Numbered from the stretch's first letter, positions 44,230-55,800 are shown. The stretch: 64,000 bases of DNA from Emiliania huxleyi CCMP1516 (GCF_000372725.1 NW_005202428.1:1948109-2012108), one strand, 5' to 3'. Made by a program: numbers and translations. Notes: generated by a model not told the origin, from the letters alone.

Positions 44230-44869
44230 AGGTCGGTGCGCCGCTCCCACTCCCAAACTCAGCTCCGCCCTCATCGACGCACAGGCTGATCGGCGTGGGT
44301 GGAGTAATGCCGACCCACCAGACGCCGGCCAGGGCGCGCTCGCGATGCCCCTGGTCGGGCTGGGGGAGTGTTCGACTACGCGCGAGGCAATGACATTCCC
44401 CCTCCTCTCCCTGATGACACTTTCGACCATGGCTCTGGAATGGGTTCGAGGCTCCTGCGCCGCTTCCAGTACTGACTGTCAACTCGTCCCTGATGTTTCC
44501 AGGTAGGTGCCCTTTGGCAACGCGCTATTCCTAAGTACTCTCTCTCAATCATGCGCGAGATGAATTTGTTTAACCTTTAAAGCTGTCAAAGAGAAAAACA
44601 ACACGTTGGGCTGCCAAGGGAGAGGAAAACAAACCCGCCGCGCGTGCGCGCCTGGTCTGCTAGTGAGTGAAAAGGCAACAACCCCGGTAGTAGTATAATA
44701 GTATGTGGGTAACACGGCGTCTGCACACTAGGCGAGTCACACATGTGTCCTGATTGGGCTCAAAGAGATGAGTGAGAGTCATGAATGAATGAATGTATGT
44801 GTGTGTTGTGTATGTATGGTTCTTGCACTTGTGCAAGATTGGGCGTCTTCTTTCTGCCGCAGTCCCTTT
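44230..44869. other. Spacer with inverted copy of the 37.1-kb repeat
   Basis: 44,705-44,765 (acacggcgtctgcacactag ... cacacatgtgtc) is the inverted counterpart of 37,125-37,180. Apart from the possible extension of the preceding ORF to about 44,474, no gene is seen. Confidence 0.5.
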
Positions 44870-46200
44870 GAGAGAGAGAGAGAGAGATTTTTAGCAATAC
44901 CAAACAAATCTAACACTCACACGTCATTTGGGGCCTGGAGCCCTGTTCACGCGCGCGCGAGACGTGCAGACAGGGTTGCCAGGTGAGAGCGAATGGCGCG
45001 GTTCACGCCTCGCACAACAGAGAGAGAGATGCGCTCTGCATGGTGGGGCATAAAAGAGAGCGAGTACTTGGGCGAGTAGGCCGTGCGGTCGACGCTGCCG
45101 CGCGCGACTTTGCGCGCGAGGCGGCGCAGCTTGAGAACGGCGGTGGGCGAAGCCGCCGCCGAACGTCTCGTGGAGCAGCAGGTTGAAGTTGTTGCGCTTG
45201 ACAAAGATCGCGTCGTGGTAGAAACCGCGATGCGCCTTGACGTAGCCGTGGCCGGTCTTGTGGGAGAAGGGTTGGCCGGGCTGCCCGCGCGCCTTGCAGC
45301 CCATGTTTAGGCGGCGGGCCTTCTCTTCGGTGTTACCAAAGGCGTAGGAGTGGCCGACGGAGGCGGGCGTGCCGCCACTCGAGGCGTTGCCAACGCCCGG
45401 CGAGGAGGTCTTGAGGAGGGGCGTCCAGAGCTTGATTTCATTCACGTCATCGCACCCTCCTGGTCCCGCATGGGGTTCTGCGAGGTCAGTCTTGTACCCC
45501 TCGTTGTACTGCCGGGTGAGCTCTGGTTTCTCCTTGTCGCCGTGCACGACCGGCGCGTTGGCCGGGGCGCGCATCGCGTCCGCCCAGGCGGCGAGGACGC
45601 CGTCGTGGGGCCGCCGGTGGTGGGCCTTGTTGTAAAGGTAGTCGCCGAAGAAATCGACTGGCATGCCCCGCTCGAGCGCGACCCGAAGGGTGGGAAGCGC
45701 CGCGGAGAGCCAAAGGCCGAGCTTTCGCTGGAGCTCGTCTTGGAGGGTGTCGGAGGAGAGGGCGGTGGCGTACGTACCGTCGACACGGACATCGAAGGCC
45801 TTGCCGGCGAAAGGCGTTGAGGCGGAGACGAAGCGCGCGGCTTCGCGGTTGTTGACGGCGCTGTCTCCGAGGGACGGGTTGTTCTTGACGTGCACATCCC
45901 GCGCCTTGACGAGCTCCTGGTGCGCGTACCAGTCCTTGTGATTCTTGATGGCAGCGAGCGCCCGCGGCCGCGGGTACGTGGATTTGCAAGTGCCATTGAG
46001 AATCGCGTCGGTAGCTGGAAGGGACTCGGGCTCGGGGAGCGGGACGCTCTTGGGGTAGAACTCAGTCAGGTAGCCGCCGCGGACGGTGTAGTACTTGTTT
46101 TTGTCGCGGGCGGCGCGCTTCTCGCACACCTCCTTCCAGTCCGAGAGGGCGGACTCGTAGGTGGCGATAGCTGCGGCGATGGCGGGGTACTTGGATGCAC
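44870..46200 (-). mobile_element. Mobile-element ORF (family R1), frameshifted copy
   Basis: The minus frame from about 46,200 encodes a soluble protein (KNHKDWYAHQELVKARDVHV; LERGMPVDFFGDYLYNKAHH; NLLLHETFGGG). Near 45,150 the good reading shifts to another frame that ends VDRTAYSPKYSLSF...ISLSVVRGVNRAIRSHLATL-stop at 44,947. The 3' end and untranslated tail (to agatttttagcaataccaaa) recur truncated at 23,665-23,775, 37,808-37,978 and 61,363-61,400, so this is the most complete copy of a 3'-anchored repeat. The 5' end is not found: a TIR element begins 35 bp upstream. The LLHETFGGG-type C-terminus resembles a protein family I associate with repeated ORFs in algae; function is unknown. Confidence 0.6.
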
Positions 46201-46235
46201 CTCCCTCGTCATGTCCCTTTGATGGGAGGCCCCAG

Positions 46236-46705
46236 GGTTCCGGCTCCTACCCAGATAGGGGGTCTGTTCCCTACGGTTAGACCCCATGCAATTAGGTAGG
46301 TAGGTCCGGTTTTGACCGCCCCAGAGGGCCCCGCAATAGGTAGGTAGGTGGTGGTGTTGGTGGGCCCGCGGGGGGGGTTGGGGGGGGGGGGTAAAAAAAC
46401 CGCTTCGCTCGCGCGCGGGAGACGCGCTAGCCGCGAACGGGGCCATGCCAGGCGAGTCGCCTGCGGCTGGGACGCCAGCCGAGACGGGTGCGGCGGCGGC
46501 GCCCGCGGTGGCGGCGCCCGGGTCGGCAGCGCCGGCGAACGCGCCCGGGACGGGTATTTTTCGCTTCGCTGCGCGGCCTGGGAATAGGTAGGTAGGTGGG
46601 GCACGGAGCCTGGCGATTGGCGCCCGCAATAGGTAGGTCGGTAGGTAGGGCGTTTTGGTGCGAGTCATAGGCAACAGACCCCCTATCTGGGTAGGAGCCG
46701 GAACC
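46236..46705. mobile_element. TIR element with 3-bp target duplication
   Basis: Inverted ends of about 33 bp (ggttccggctcctacccaga ... at the left; the complement at the right is identical for more than 30 bp) enclose 470 bp. The flanking CAG on both sides (46,233-46,235 and 46,706-46,708) could be a 3-bp target duplication, as in CACTA or Harbinger elements. The interior has taggtaggtaggt tracts and a ggggg run. It has no ORF. It separates the R1 ORF (-) from the SAP/EF-hand gene (+). Confidence 0.7.
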
Positions 46706-46797
46706 CAGCGTCACAGAGAGGTTGCCTAAAAAGAATTTACATTGGGCTCACCCTCTACACCGACGAACCACAGCGCCTCATAGAGCTCTAGAGCTCT

Positions 46798-49062
46798 ATG
46801 ACAGACTCGACACCAACAGACTCAACCGAAGCCGCCTCCCAGCAGCTTCAACTTCCCGTTACGCTGACGCTGCCGTCCTCCCTGGGCCTCGTCCGGGTGC
46901 ACGGCCAGTCGTTCGCGCTGGCCCGGCGCCTTGTGCGTGCGGTGGAGGCGTCGGCGGGAGGGATCGAGGTGATGGCAGCGCCGCACGGCAGCGTGCTGGT
47001 CGTGCTCTGCGCGCCGGACTCGCTTGATCGTGTCGCTGCCATTTGCGGCGCTCCGGAGTGGGCGAGCGTGCTCTCCTCAAGCGTCGTCGCTCTCGACGAG
47101 GCGGGCTGCCACGCCGAAGGAGGCGCGCTCAGTGCAGCGGTTGAGGAGTGGATGACGCGCAAGCTCCACGTCGAGGAGGGCTACCTGCGGCTCAGCGAAG
47201 GCTGGCTCGTCGATGTGAGCGCCGGGGGCGCGCCTTCCAGACCGGTGCCATTTCCAACGGCGTCCGCCTTTCGGCTTCGCCTGCGGCTCAAAGGGTGCTC
47301 ACCGCTCGATGCCGCTCGTTCTTCCGTCGAGGCCACTTTGAGTATTCGCTTCGAAGGTCGCCGGTGGAACCCGTCCGCCGACGCCGTGGCCGGGCTCCTG
47401 CAGAGCGACGACGCCATCGGGGCTCAGCTTCGTGAGGCGGGATCGGTGGACCTCTCCTCTGCCCGCTGGTGGTCTCGCTTCTGCGACCCTGAGCGAGAGG
47501 GCTCCTTCGCCAACGAGATCTCTCTCCTACCCGACTTTGCCCCGGCCACGATTGTCGGCCTCTCCTTGACACCACCTCGCCACCTGCCGTGCGGGCCGCA
47601 TCGCACCATGGTGCCGCAGCGCAGGGCGGACGCCGCAAGCATCGAGGCCGAATGGGCAGAGGGGTACGGCCTTGTCGGCCTCACCTCTACTGCCGCGGAC
47701 GGGCGGACGCCGCTCTTTGCCACTGTATCGCTCGGGGCGCCCGAAGAGCACGAGGTGTGCAGCGGTGGCTCGTGGCGCGTCGTACCCGCCGCCGCGGTTT
47801 GGCCCCGGCCAGGCATGCGAGTGGCCCGGCGCCTCACGCAGATTCGTCTCCCGACAGAGAGGACGCTCAGCCGGATCCTCCCGTGGCTCGGCAAGGTATC
47901 CCTCCTGGGCGAGTGCCTCAAGCTCTCCTGCGCGGCGGCAGACGTCATGCTGCAGCGCTGCGTGGGGGCTGAGCCTGCCCGCCCCCCAGCGGACCGGCGA
48001 GACCAGGAGCCCGACGGCGTCACCAGGGGCGTGCCGCCGCCGCCAGCCAAGCGTGCGCTCGCCGGACGGGCGCGGCCAAGCCTCTCGGCGGCGACGGCAG
48101 CGGGAGGGACTCCACCTACCCCTGCTCAAGCCCGGATTGCGGCGCCCTCGAGACCACCTCTCGGCGCCTTCTCGAGGACGAGCGCAGGCGGACCCGCTCG
48201 CGCCGCACCCACGGCGGCCGCGAGGGTTGGTGGCGGTGCCGGTTCCGGCGGGCGACGTACCTTCAAGCTGTCCGGCAGCCGTCCCGAGCCGCCGATCGCC
48301 AAGAAGTCTGCGGGCACAAAGCCCAAGGGAGCGGCGCCGACACTCGCGTCGGCGGTCCTGGTGTCGGATCACGACGAGTTGCGAGCGATGCGCGTGCCGG
48401 AGCTGAAGCAGCAGCTCGCCTTGCGCAAGCAAAAGGTGAGCGGCACTCGGGCGGCACTACTCGAGAGGCTCGGCGTTGGGCAGGCTCATGCCTCCGGAGC
48501 CAGCGCGGCAGCGCCGCCCACATCGTCGCCGGCAGCCTCAACGCCAGCCGCAGCATCCACCCCACCGCCAGCGGTCTTCGCGCGGCAACCAGCGCTCTCT
48601 CCGGCCACGGCGGCCGCGGCGGTCGCGCCACAGCCTGCGGCACCAGCAAAGTCATCGCGAGCGGCCAAGCGGGTGACGTGGGCCCCCTCAGTAGTGGAGA
48701 AGGCTCCCGCGGCGACCTGGCCGGGAGAGCACAAGGCTGACTGGCTGCAAGAGGCGAGCGGCGTGCTCACCCCCGTGGCCTCGAGCTTGCTCCGCTGCGC
48801 GTTTGCCCGCTTCGACGCTGACGCGGACGGGGGCCTCTCTCCCTCCGAGCTCTCGGCCTTCAACGCAGCAACCGGATCGGGCGAGCTCGACGCGGAAGAC
48901 CTCGCTTGGATTCTGAGCTCGTTCGGGACGCACATGCCCAGCGGCGGCCTCAGCGTCGAGGGCTTTGAGGCTTACTTCGTGTCGGCGCTCAGAGACGACG
49001 AGACCTTCGAGGAGACGATCGCAGACGTGCAACGGATCTCAGCATGCTTGGCGCACGGCTGA
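46798..49062 (+). CDS. Large intronless protein with SAP motif and EF-hand
   Basis: The protein has 754 residues. Residues 1-400 have mixed alpha/beta character without a recognised domain (for example GIEVMAAPHGSVLVVLC, WDFCDPE-like WWSRFCDPEREG). Residues ~400-515 are a basic, disordered linker. Residues ~525-560 fit a SAP DNA-binding helix pair (LRAMRVPELKQQLALRKQKVSGTRAALLERL). A second Ala/Pro/Ser linker follows. The C-terminus has an EF-hand loop DADADGGLSPSE and a second helix-loop region. SAP suggests chromatin or DNA contact; the EF-hand suggests Ca2+ response. This combination is unusual. It has no introns, unlike many neighbours. Confidence 0.78.
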   Translation: MTDSTPTDSTEAASQQLQLPVTLTLPSSLGLVRVHGQSFALARRLVRAVEASAGGIEVMAAPHGSVLVVLCAPDSLDRVAAICGAPEWASVLSSSVVALDEAGCHAEGGALSAAVEEWMTRKLHVEEGYLRLSEGWLVDVSAGGAPSRPVPFPTASAFRLRLRLKGCSPLDAARSSVEATLSIRFEGRRWNPSADAVAGLLQSDDAIGAQLREAGSVDLSSARWWSRFCDPEREGSFANEISLLPDFAPATIVGLSLTPPRHLPCGPHRTMVPQRRADAASIEAEWAEGYGLVGLTSTAADGRTPLFATVSLGAPEEHEVCSGGSWRVVPAAAVWPRPGMRVARRLTQIRLPTERTLSRILPWLGKVSLLGECLKLSCAAADVMLQRCVGAEPARPPADRRDQEPDGVTRGVPPPPAKRALAGRARPSLSAATAAGGTPPTPAQARIAAPSRPPLGAFSRTSAGGPARAAPTAAARVGGGAGSGGRRTFKLSGSRPEPPIAKKSAGTKPKGAAPTLASAVLVSDHDELRAMRVPELKQQLALRKQKVSGTRAALLERLGVGQAHASGASAAAPPTSSPAASTPAAASTPPPAVFARQPALSPATAAAAVAPQPAAPAKSSRAAKRVTWAPSVVEKAPAATWPGEHKADWLQEASGVLTPVASSLLRCAFARFDADADGGLSPSELSAFNAATGSGELDAEDLAWILSSFGTHMPSGGLSVEGFEAYFVSALRDDETFEETIADVQRISACLAHG

Positions 49063-49639
49063 AGAGGGATGAGGGAACCGCCAGATGTGTGCAGCTCTGA
49101 CTCGCATGCGCCGCGCCGGCCGCGCAGAGCTCGACCGAAAGCGGAAGGCGAAGGGGGAAGAACGGCGCATCGGCGGCCGGCGGCGATCTGATTCGCAACA
49201 TGGCCGGGCTGGGAGCGCGCCCGCTCGAGACAGCGCGTGACAAAAGAAACGGGACTGGGATGTGTGTGCGCACAAGCCCGTGGCCCTGTGCTCACCCCAT
49301 AGCAGCGCGCGACGATCACAAATCGCAGCAAGCTGCGCTGTGAATTGTGCTGCTGAACAAGAAACACGGACCGGCGCCGCCCGTGTGATTGCTGATTCTG
49401 GAAGTTCATCGCCGACCCCCCCTCCCCTCTCCCCCAATGCGCAATGCGCACTCTCAACCTAGCGAGGCGGCGGCGGCGGCGCCGACGGGCGAGGCCGACA
49501 GAGGCGGCGGCGAGCTGTGCCTGTAAACCAAGGCCTCGCCAAGCGGCTCGCCATGTTCCTCGAGCCGAATCACGGCGTCGTCCATCGAATTTGAGCGCTC
49601 GAGTTTGAGCGCGCACGCCGCGCAAGCAGAGCGCGCTTG

Positions 49640-50202
49640 GATCACTGAGTGAGGACCTGCACATTGCCTGACTGCCAGCGCACCTCGACGCGCAGCGGAA
49701 CACCCGAGGGCCCGAGCCCAAAGGCGAGCCGGTGGTCGAGGCAATTGCGGCGGTTTTTCCCACCAGAGACGCTGTGTTTGGCTCGCGCATCTGCTGTTGC
49801 GTGGCATATCGCCCGGCGCACGTTGCCAAGTGAGGAGCACTGTCGCTCCGATGCACTCTTTCGTTTGCTCACGGTGCCTGCAAGCCGGAAGGCGATGTAG
49901 GAGTTGCCCGGGGTTCCCTTATTCCATAGTACGGAAAATCGTTTTGAAAGGCATCAGGTCAGGTCGAGGAATCCGGTCATTGTCCTCTCAAACCAAGAGG
50001 CCGTTGTTGGTGTGGGGGCTCGACGGACCTGTGCCCCGAACGGCGCAGAGAGATCCGATCGCCCGTCGCGGTCGATGTCGAGGAGCGCGCCACCGTGCGC
50101 ATCAAATCTCTCATGACACCACGAGTGCTGCGCGCAGTACGTAGGCTGCTCATTCGAACCGCTGACGTATTGTCGCAGGAGGTGAGGTGCGAGGACTCTC
50201 AC
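49640..50202 (-). pseudogene. FG-GAP/ASPIC (CRTAC1-like) pseudogene
   Basis: The minus strand shows an FG-GAP/VCBS-type repeat (GGALLDIDRDGRSDLSAPFG) near 50,090. Downstream are pieces of an ASPIC/UnbV domain spread over three frames: GNSYIAFRLAGTVSKRKS, then CIGATVLLTW, then RYATQQQMREPNTASLVGK, and finally DHRLAFGLGPSGVPLRVEVRWQSGNVQVL ending at 49,640. The frame changes every 30-60 bp, so the gene is broken by several indels. A further open stretch (MDDAVIRLEEHGEPLGEALVYR) at 49,454-49,590 may be its tail. Intact members bind Ca2+ and are secreted or membrane-attached. Confidence 0.55.
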
Positions 50203-50239
50203 GAGGACCAGTAGCTCGACCTGTATCGAGAAGCTTCAC

Positions 50240-50700
50240 CTATTATTCTCCCCTCCCCCCCCCAGAGTGATGAACAGTCTACCCTATCCCTATATCCCCA
50301 TATTCGCACACCCTGTGCAGTGGCGCGCCTTGCCACCTAGACCCCTAATATTAGCACCTTGGGCGCCGAATAGGCGCCCAAACATTGGCACGTAATAGCT
50401 CTCCAACTGCTCCGTTGCGCCGCGCGCTGCGAGACAGTGCAACCCTTTCGTTGTGCGCTAGCCACAACCTGGTGCGTAATAGTGCCATTCCGCCCAACCG
50501 GTGCGTAATTGTGCCTTCGTACTTTGAATGGACCCTACAAACATACACTTCTCGGACGAGGAGGCTCGCTCTGTCGCGGGTCCTCCTGTCCTCCATCACC
50601 CGCGACCAACTCACAGGACCGCGTACGGCTCACCATCACCACTCTTGCTGAACACCGACCTTCGGGTTCAGATGCCGATCCCTTTGCAAACGAGGGAAGA
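50240..50700 (-). repeat. Long dispersed repeat, partner of 4,236-4,690
   Basis: It is the inverted counterpart of the repeat at 4,236. This copy carries a single gcgcctattcggcgcc palindrome where the other has two. Confidence 0.7.
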
Positions 50701-50924
50701 GGGACGCCTCGCGATACTACGGAGGGCCTCGACAAGATGCACGGTCAGACCACACCCCGATCCCTACCACACGTATTCTGTGTATTCTGTGTATGGCACC
50801 GAGCTGGACTCGTCCCTCGAGGTCGAGCGCATACCCGCTGCCGGTGTTGAGTGCGGGGTCCCTGGGGAAAAAGAAAGAAAGAAAACACACACCCAAACGA
50901 GGGATGGGGGAGCAGAGAGCACTT

Positions 50925-51175
50925 GGAGCACTTGGTCTTGGAGTGCAGTCATCACAGCCTCACATCCAGGGCCGGGGAGCTAAGGAGCGCACCCAGCGGG
51001 CCGGATGATTGGCATCGGGTTGCGGGCAAGAGAGCCCTAGCCCAGGGGGTGCGCGTTCGCGGGGAAGTGGCCGTAAAGTAAACACGGGTCTCCGAGGGTT
51101 AGTACCGCGCTCCAGGTTTCCCCTAGCAGCAGAACGCCCCCTCTACTCGGAGCTAGTAAACACCAGACAAGGACA
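50925..51175 (+). repeat. Dispersed repeat S
   Basis: It contains the conserved core from cttggagtgcagtcatca through cggagctagtaaacaccaga. It ends about 150 bp upstream of the cyclophilin start, so it may contribute to its promoter. Confidence 0.7.
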
Positions 51176-51323
51176 CGCGACGACACACACTCCCCCTTGG
51201 CGACGGCGTCGCCAATCACAACCCCTCGCCCGGTCTCCCTGCCCCGGCTCCGGCGGGCGCCAAAGGTTTTCTTGCGTGCTCACTCTGGAGGCGGGCGCGC
51301 GTACTCACTCTCTGCGCACATAT

Positions 51324-51848
51324 ATGACGACTCCAGACACCAGCATGCTCGCCCACTACAGCCCTGAGGTCCTCGCTCTGTGGGGCGCTTCGGACGAGAC
51401 GGCGTCTGAGAAATGGCGGCAGGACAAGATTGCGGATTTCGAAGCGGGCGGAGCGATGAAGGAGAAGCATGGCACAAGGGAGGCGCTTGACGCCTGGATG
51501 AAGGAGAAGGTGTATGGCGTGGGCGGCACGATGGATAAGACGCTCAAGATCCGTGGCAATCCGAAGGTCTTCTTTGACATGGAGATTGGCGGCGAGCCCG
51601 CGGGGCGCGTTGTCATGCAGCTGCGGGCGGACGTTGTGCCCAAAACGGCCGAGAACTTCCGCCAGCTCTGCCTCAAGGAGGAGGGCGAGGGCTACAAGGG
51701 CTCGTCCTTCCACCGCGTGATTCCCGGCTTCATGTGCCAGGGAGGCGACTTCACCAACCACAATGGAACCGGCGGCAAGTCCATTTATGGCGAGAAGTTC
51801 GAGGACGAGAACTTCCAGCTCAAGCACACCGGCAAGGGCGTGCTCTCG

Positions 51849-51890
<42 letters not shown>

Positions 51891-52146
51891 CTCTGCACCG
51901 CCAAGACGGCTTGGCTCGATGGTGAGGACCGCCAGGTGCGGCCCGGGGGAACCAGGGCGCGTGACGGAGTGCGCCCGCGCCGCCGCAGGCAAGCACGTCG
52001 TCTTCGGCAAGGTAGTCAAGGGCATGGACGTCGTGGTCGCCGTCGAGGCGGTTGGCTCCCAGGGCGGTGAGACGTCGAAGAAGGTCGTCATCAAAGGCTG
52101 CGGCGAGCTGGCGGCGTCGGACCCCGCCTTCCTCGACAAGGACTGA
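51324..52146 (+). CDS. Cyclophilin-type peptidyl-prolyl isomerase
   Basis: Model: join(51324..51921, 51989..52146), 251 residues. After a ~65-residue N-terminal extension of helical character comes a full cyclophilin domain. Family motifs include [43 protein letters not shown] (active Arg, Phe, Met, Gln), [15 protein letters not shown], and [14 protein letters not shown] (Trp and His of the cyclosporin pocket). The enzyme accelerates proline cis-trans isomerisation in folding. There is no signal peptide, so it is cytosolic or nuclear. One 67-nt GT-AG intron (phase 1) splits LDG/KHV. Confidence 0.94.
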
Positions 52147-52149
52147 GGG

Positions 52150-52818
52150 GGCGGGGCGGGCAGCGGGCGATCGGCGGCGGCTGTGCGCACATACTCGGTT
52201 GCGCGCGGCGCCCGCTCTTCCGCTGCCGCTCCACCGCTCGCGCCGAACCCGAGAAGTCGGTTAACCGGTTTGCTGAGTCGGTAGTATAGAGAATAGAGTC
52301 GGTCAGGACTCAGGTTGAGCTGTACGCATGCGGTAGTCAGTAGGAGCGGCTCGCTGTCGCTCCGTTTTATTTGGGCCTTTTTTCGCTGTCTCGAGTGCCC
52401 GCGGACCCTTGGGGTTGACCGCGCAGTTGAGGGCGCGACCCCTCTCTTGCTCTCTCGGTTTCCGGGTCGGCCGGGGTGTTATCCACCTCGCACCTGCGAA
52501 GTTGATGCCGAAGCTCGTGGTCGTGCACGCCGACACGGTGTTGCGTGAAAAGGAGGCTTAAAGGACCAATCGACGTCGCGCTCGGCCAGCGCCTCGCGTG
52601 GCCGTAGGCGTAGCCTCCCTACGCTACCTGATGGTGGCACGACGGTGGTGGGGCTGATCCAAAGCAGCCATTGGGGGCGTTTCATGTCTGAGCCGCCAAG
52701 GACTGAAGATCCCTCTCACCACAAGATGATCCCTAGAATCCATCTCGGCTCGCAGTGCATTTTATTTATCGGACGGTCGGCGTTACAAAAACGACGGGCC
52801 GTTTGTTTGTGCGTGCCC
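52150..52818. other. Spacer between cyclophilin and calpain genes
   Basis: No repeat family or ORF of note is seen. It probably holds the cyclophilin 3' UTR and the calpain promoter. Confidence 0.4.
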
Positions 52819-55800
52819 ATGGCCGCGCTCGCGCGACGGTCGTCTGTGGGTAGCCTCAGCGTGCCCAATTCTCCGTCACGGGCAAAGGGAGGCGTTGGCG
52901 AGGGCCAGCTCTCGTACGACGAGGTTCAGGCCGAGTGCCGCCGGCTGCCTGCCGGTGGCCTCTGGGAGGACCGCAGCTGGTCAGGCAATGTGGTGCGTGC
53001 CTGCTCTCCCCGCCCGCGGCGGCGTGGCCCGCACTGACGCGTTGTGCTGTCTCACCAGGCGCTGTACAAGCCGCGCTCGGCAACCAAGTACAACGGCGGA
53101 GAGCCGATCCGGTGGCTTCGGCCGACAGAGATGCATGGTGCCGACGCCTCGGGTGCCTCGACCCGGCTGATTCGCGGTGGGATGGACGCTGGGGACGTCG
53201 AGCAGGGGGAGCTGGGCGACTGCTATCTGCTCGGCGCCATGTCAGCCATCGCAGCGGCGACAGACGACTCGGGCGTGCAGGGCGAGCTCTTTTACAAGCT
53301 GCTGCGCAACCGCGACGGGGCGGATGACGACTTGAAGAAAGGATTCTGTACGTTCCTCCTCTATAAGTTTGGGACGTGGGCCGAGGTGACGGTGGACACG
53401 CTGCTGCCGTGCGATGCCGCAGCCAAGCCACTCTTTGCGCATGGCAAAGATCCCAACGAGTTGTGGGTGCCGCTGCTTGAGAAGGCGGAGCTGCCGCCCG
53501 TCTGCCCCCAAGTCAGCGCTCACCACCCCTGCCCTCACCGCCGCCGCCCTCCACGCCAAGGCGTACGCGAAGCTGCACGGCTCTTACGAAGCGCTTGATG
53601 GCGGCTCCGTCACTGCAGCGCTGGTCGACCTCACGGGCGGAATCGCCGAGACGCTGGACTTGTCGGAGGAGGACGAGCTGCAAGAGCTATACGATGGCTC
53701 GATGTGGAAGCGCATGGTGCGCTACGCGAGCGGCACCGCACCAAATTGCTTCTACCTGCTCGGCGCGGCGCTGGCAAAGTCAGACGTGCAGGACGACGGG
53801 TGCGCCAGGCGGAGGTGAGCCGGGCTTGACCAAGACGCGCGCATGACATGCGCATGACACGTCTCATAGGCACCAGGAGGAGGTACAGATGACGGACGCA
53901 AACATCCTGGTCAACCACGCCTACACGCTGCTCGAGGCGCGCGAGGTGCCCGAGGGGGTCGGCGAGAAGGTGAAGCTCCTGAAGCTGCGCAACCCGTGGG
54001 GGATGCGCGAGTGGTCCGGCCCGTGGTCGGACGGTTCGGACGAGTGGAAGACCAAGGCGGGACAGAAGGCTAAGGCGGACCTCCAATACGTGGAGGCGGA
54101 CGACGGCACCTTTTACATCTCGTGGGACGACTTCCAGGCCTGCTTCAACAGCCTTCCCCGCCGTGTCCCTCGCCTGCTGTCGCGACCACCACCGGCATTG
54201 CCCCCGTCGTCGCCTGCACACTCGCCTCCGCGACCGCCCTCACCGCTGCCACTTGCCCCGCCACTTCCCTCGCTTCCAGGCGCACTTTAACCGCATCTAC
54301 GTCTGTCGCGTGGCCGAGACGTGCGACGGCGCCGGCTTTAGCCCCGAGCAGGCGCGGCAGGGCGCGGGTGGGCCTCCCGGTTGCTGGTGCAAGTATGAGC
54401 TGGACGGAGAGTGGACCGCCGACAGCGCGGGTGGCTGCTTCAATTTCCCCTCCTGGCGGACCAACCCGCAGTACGAGCTGGTTGTGGGCCAGGAGACCAA
54501 CGCGTTTTTCATCCTGATGCAGCCCGACCCTCGGATGGACAAGAGCAAGCTGATCGTCAAGGGCGAAGGCGACGAGGGCGGCCCGAAGTACGACCACAAG
54601 ATCGGTATGTACGTGATGAAGGGGCACGAGCAGTTCTCACGCAAGGTAATCTTTGACTCGGAAGAGATCGAGGGCGACGACGTGCTCGACTCGACGCCGT
54701 ACATGGAGTACCGCGAGGTGCGTCGCCTACACGTCTCGCCGACCGCCACCGTCACCGCCTCCACCACCCTCGCCTCCGCCGCCTTCTCCGGCTCCTCTAT
54801 CGTCGCCGCCCGCCAGCGCCACCGCTTCTGCCATCTCCCACCGTCACCCCACCTCCTAGGTGCACTGCAACACGATGGACGAGGAGGACGAGCCCAAGCT
54901 TGGTGAGGGAGAGCGGGTCGTGCTGTGCCCGTCCACGTTTAAGCCGAATAAGCTCGGAAAGTTCCGGATCATCGTGCTCACCGAGAGCGCGCTGCTGCAG
55001 CCGCCGAGGCCACTGGCGCCCCTCCACGCGCTGCGCCAGGCGGGACGCTGGGAGGCCGGCACGGCCGGCGGCTCACGCAACTGTGTCACGTGGCGCAAGA
55101 ACACTCAGTACCAGCTCAAGCTGTCGCGGCCGAGTCGCGTCTCTGTGCTGCTTATGCGGCACGACGAGGACGCAACGACCTCGGATAAGCCGCTCGGCGC
55201 CAAGAAGAAGAAGGCGAAGAACCCAAAGCGGAAGAAGGCCGACCGTGCCCTCTCCCCTTCGGTCTCGGTTCAGCGACACGGGTCGACGTGTCCGTGACGC
55301 GTCCTTTAGGCCGACAAGATCTTCTTCATCGGCTTCGTGGTCGTGCGGCCGCTCGCTGCACAGGCGGGGAAGCGGATCGTGCACGTCGAGGACGAGGCGG
55401 TGCTCGAAAAGACGAGCTATTCGCCTAACTTTGAGGTCAGTCGCGAGTTCCACTCGGGATCCATCGCTGCAGACCCAAACTACTCGGACGATTGTTTCGT
55501 CATCGTCCCGACGACCTTCAAACCCGACATCGTCGGCGAGTATGACCTCGTTGTGTACACCGACGACGCCTCGGCCACGCTCGAGCAGCTGCCCAAGTCC
55601 ACCTGGCACGAGACGAGCGCGCGCGGCGAGTGGGTCGGCCGGTCCGCCGGCGGCTCCCGCAATCACCCATCGTGGGTATGCAACCCGCTCTACTCGCTGC
55701 AGGCGCACTCAGCCTTGCACTCCCCGAGCACGAACAACCCTTGCACACATGCTTGACGGACGACGGACCACACGTACACACGGGGGAGCACCGCGAGGCG

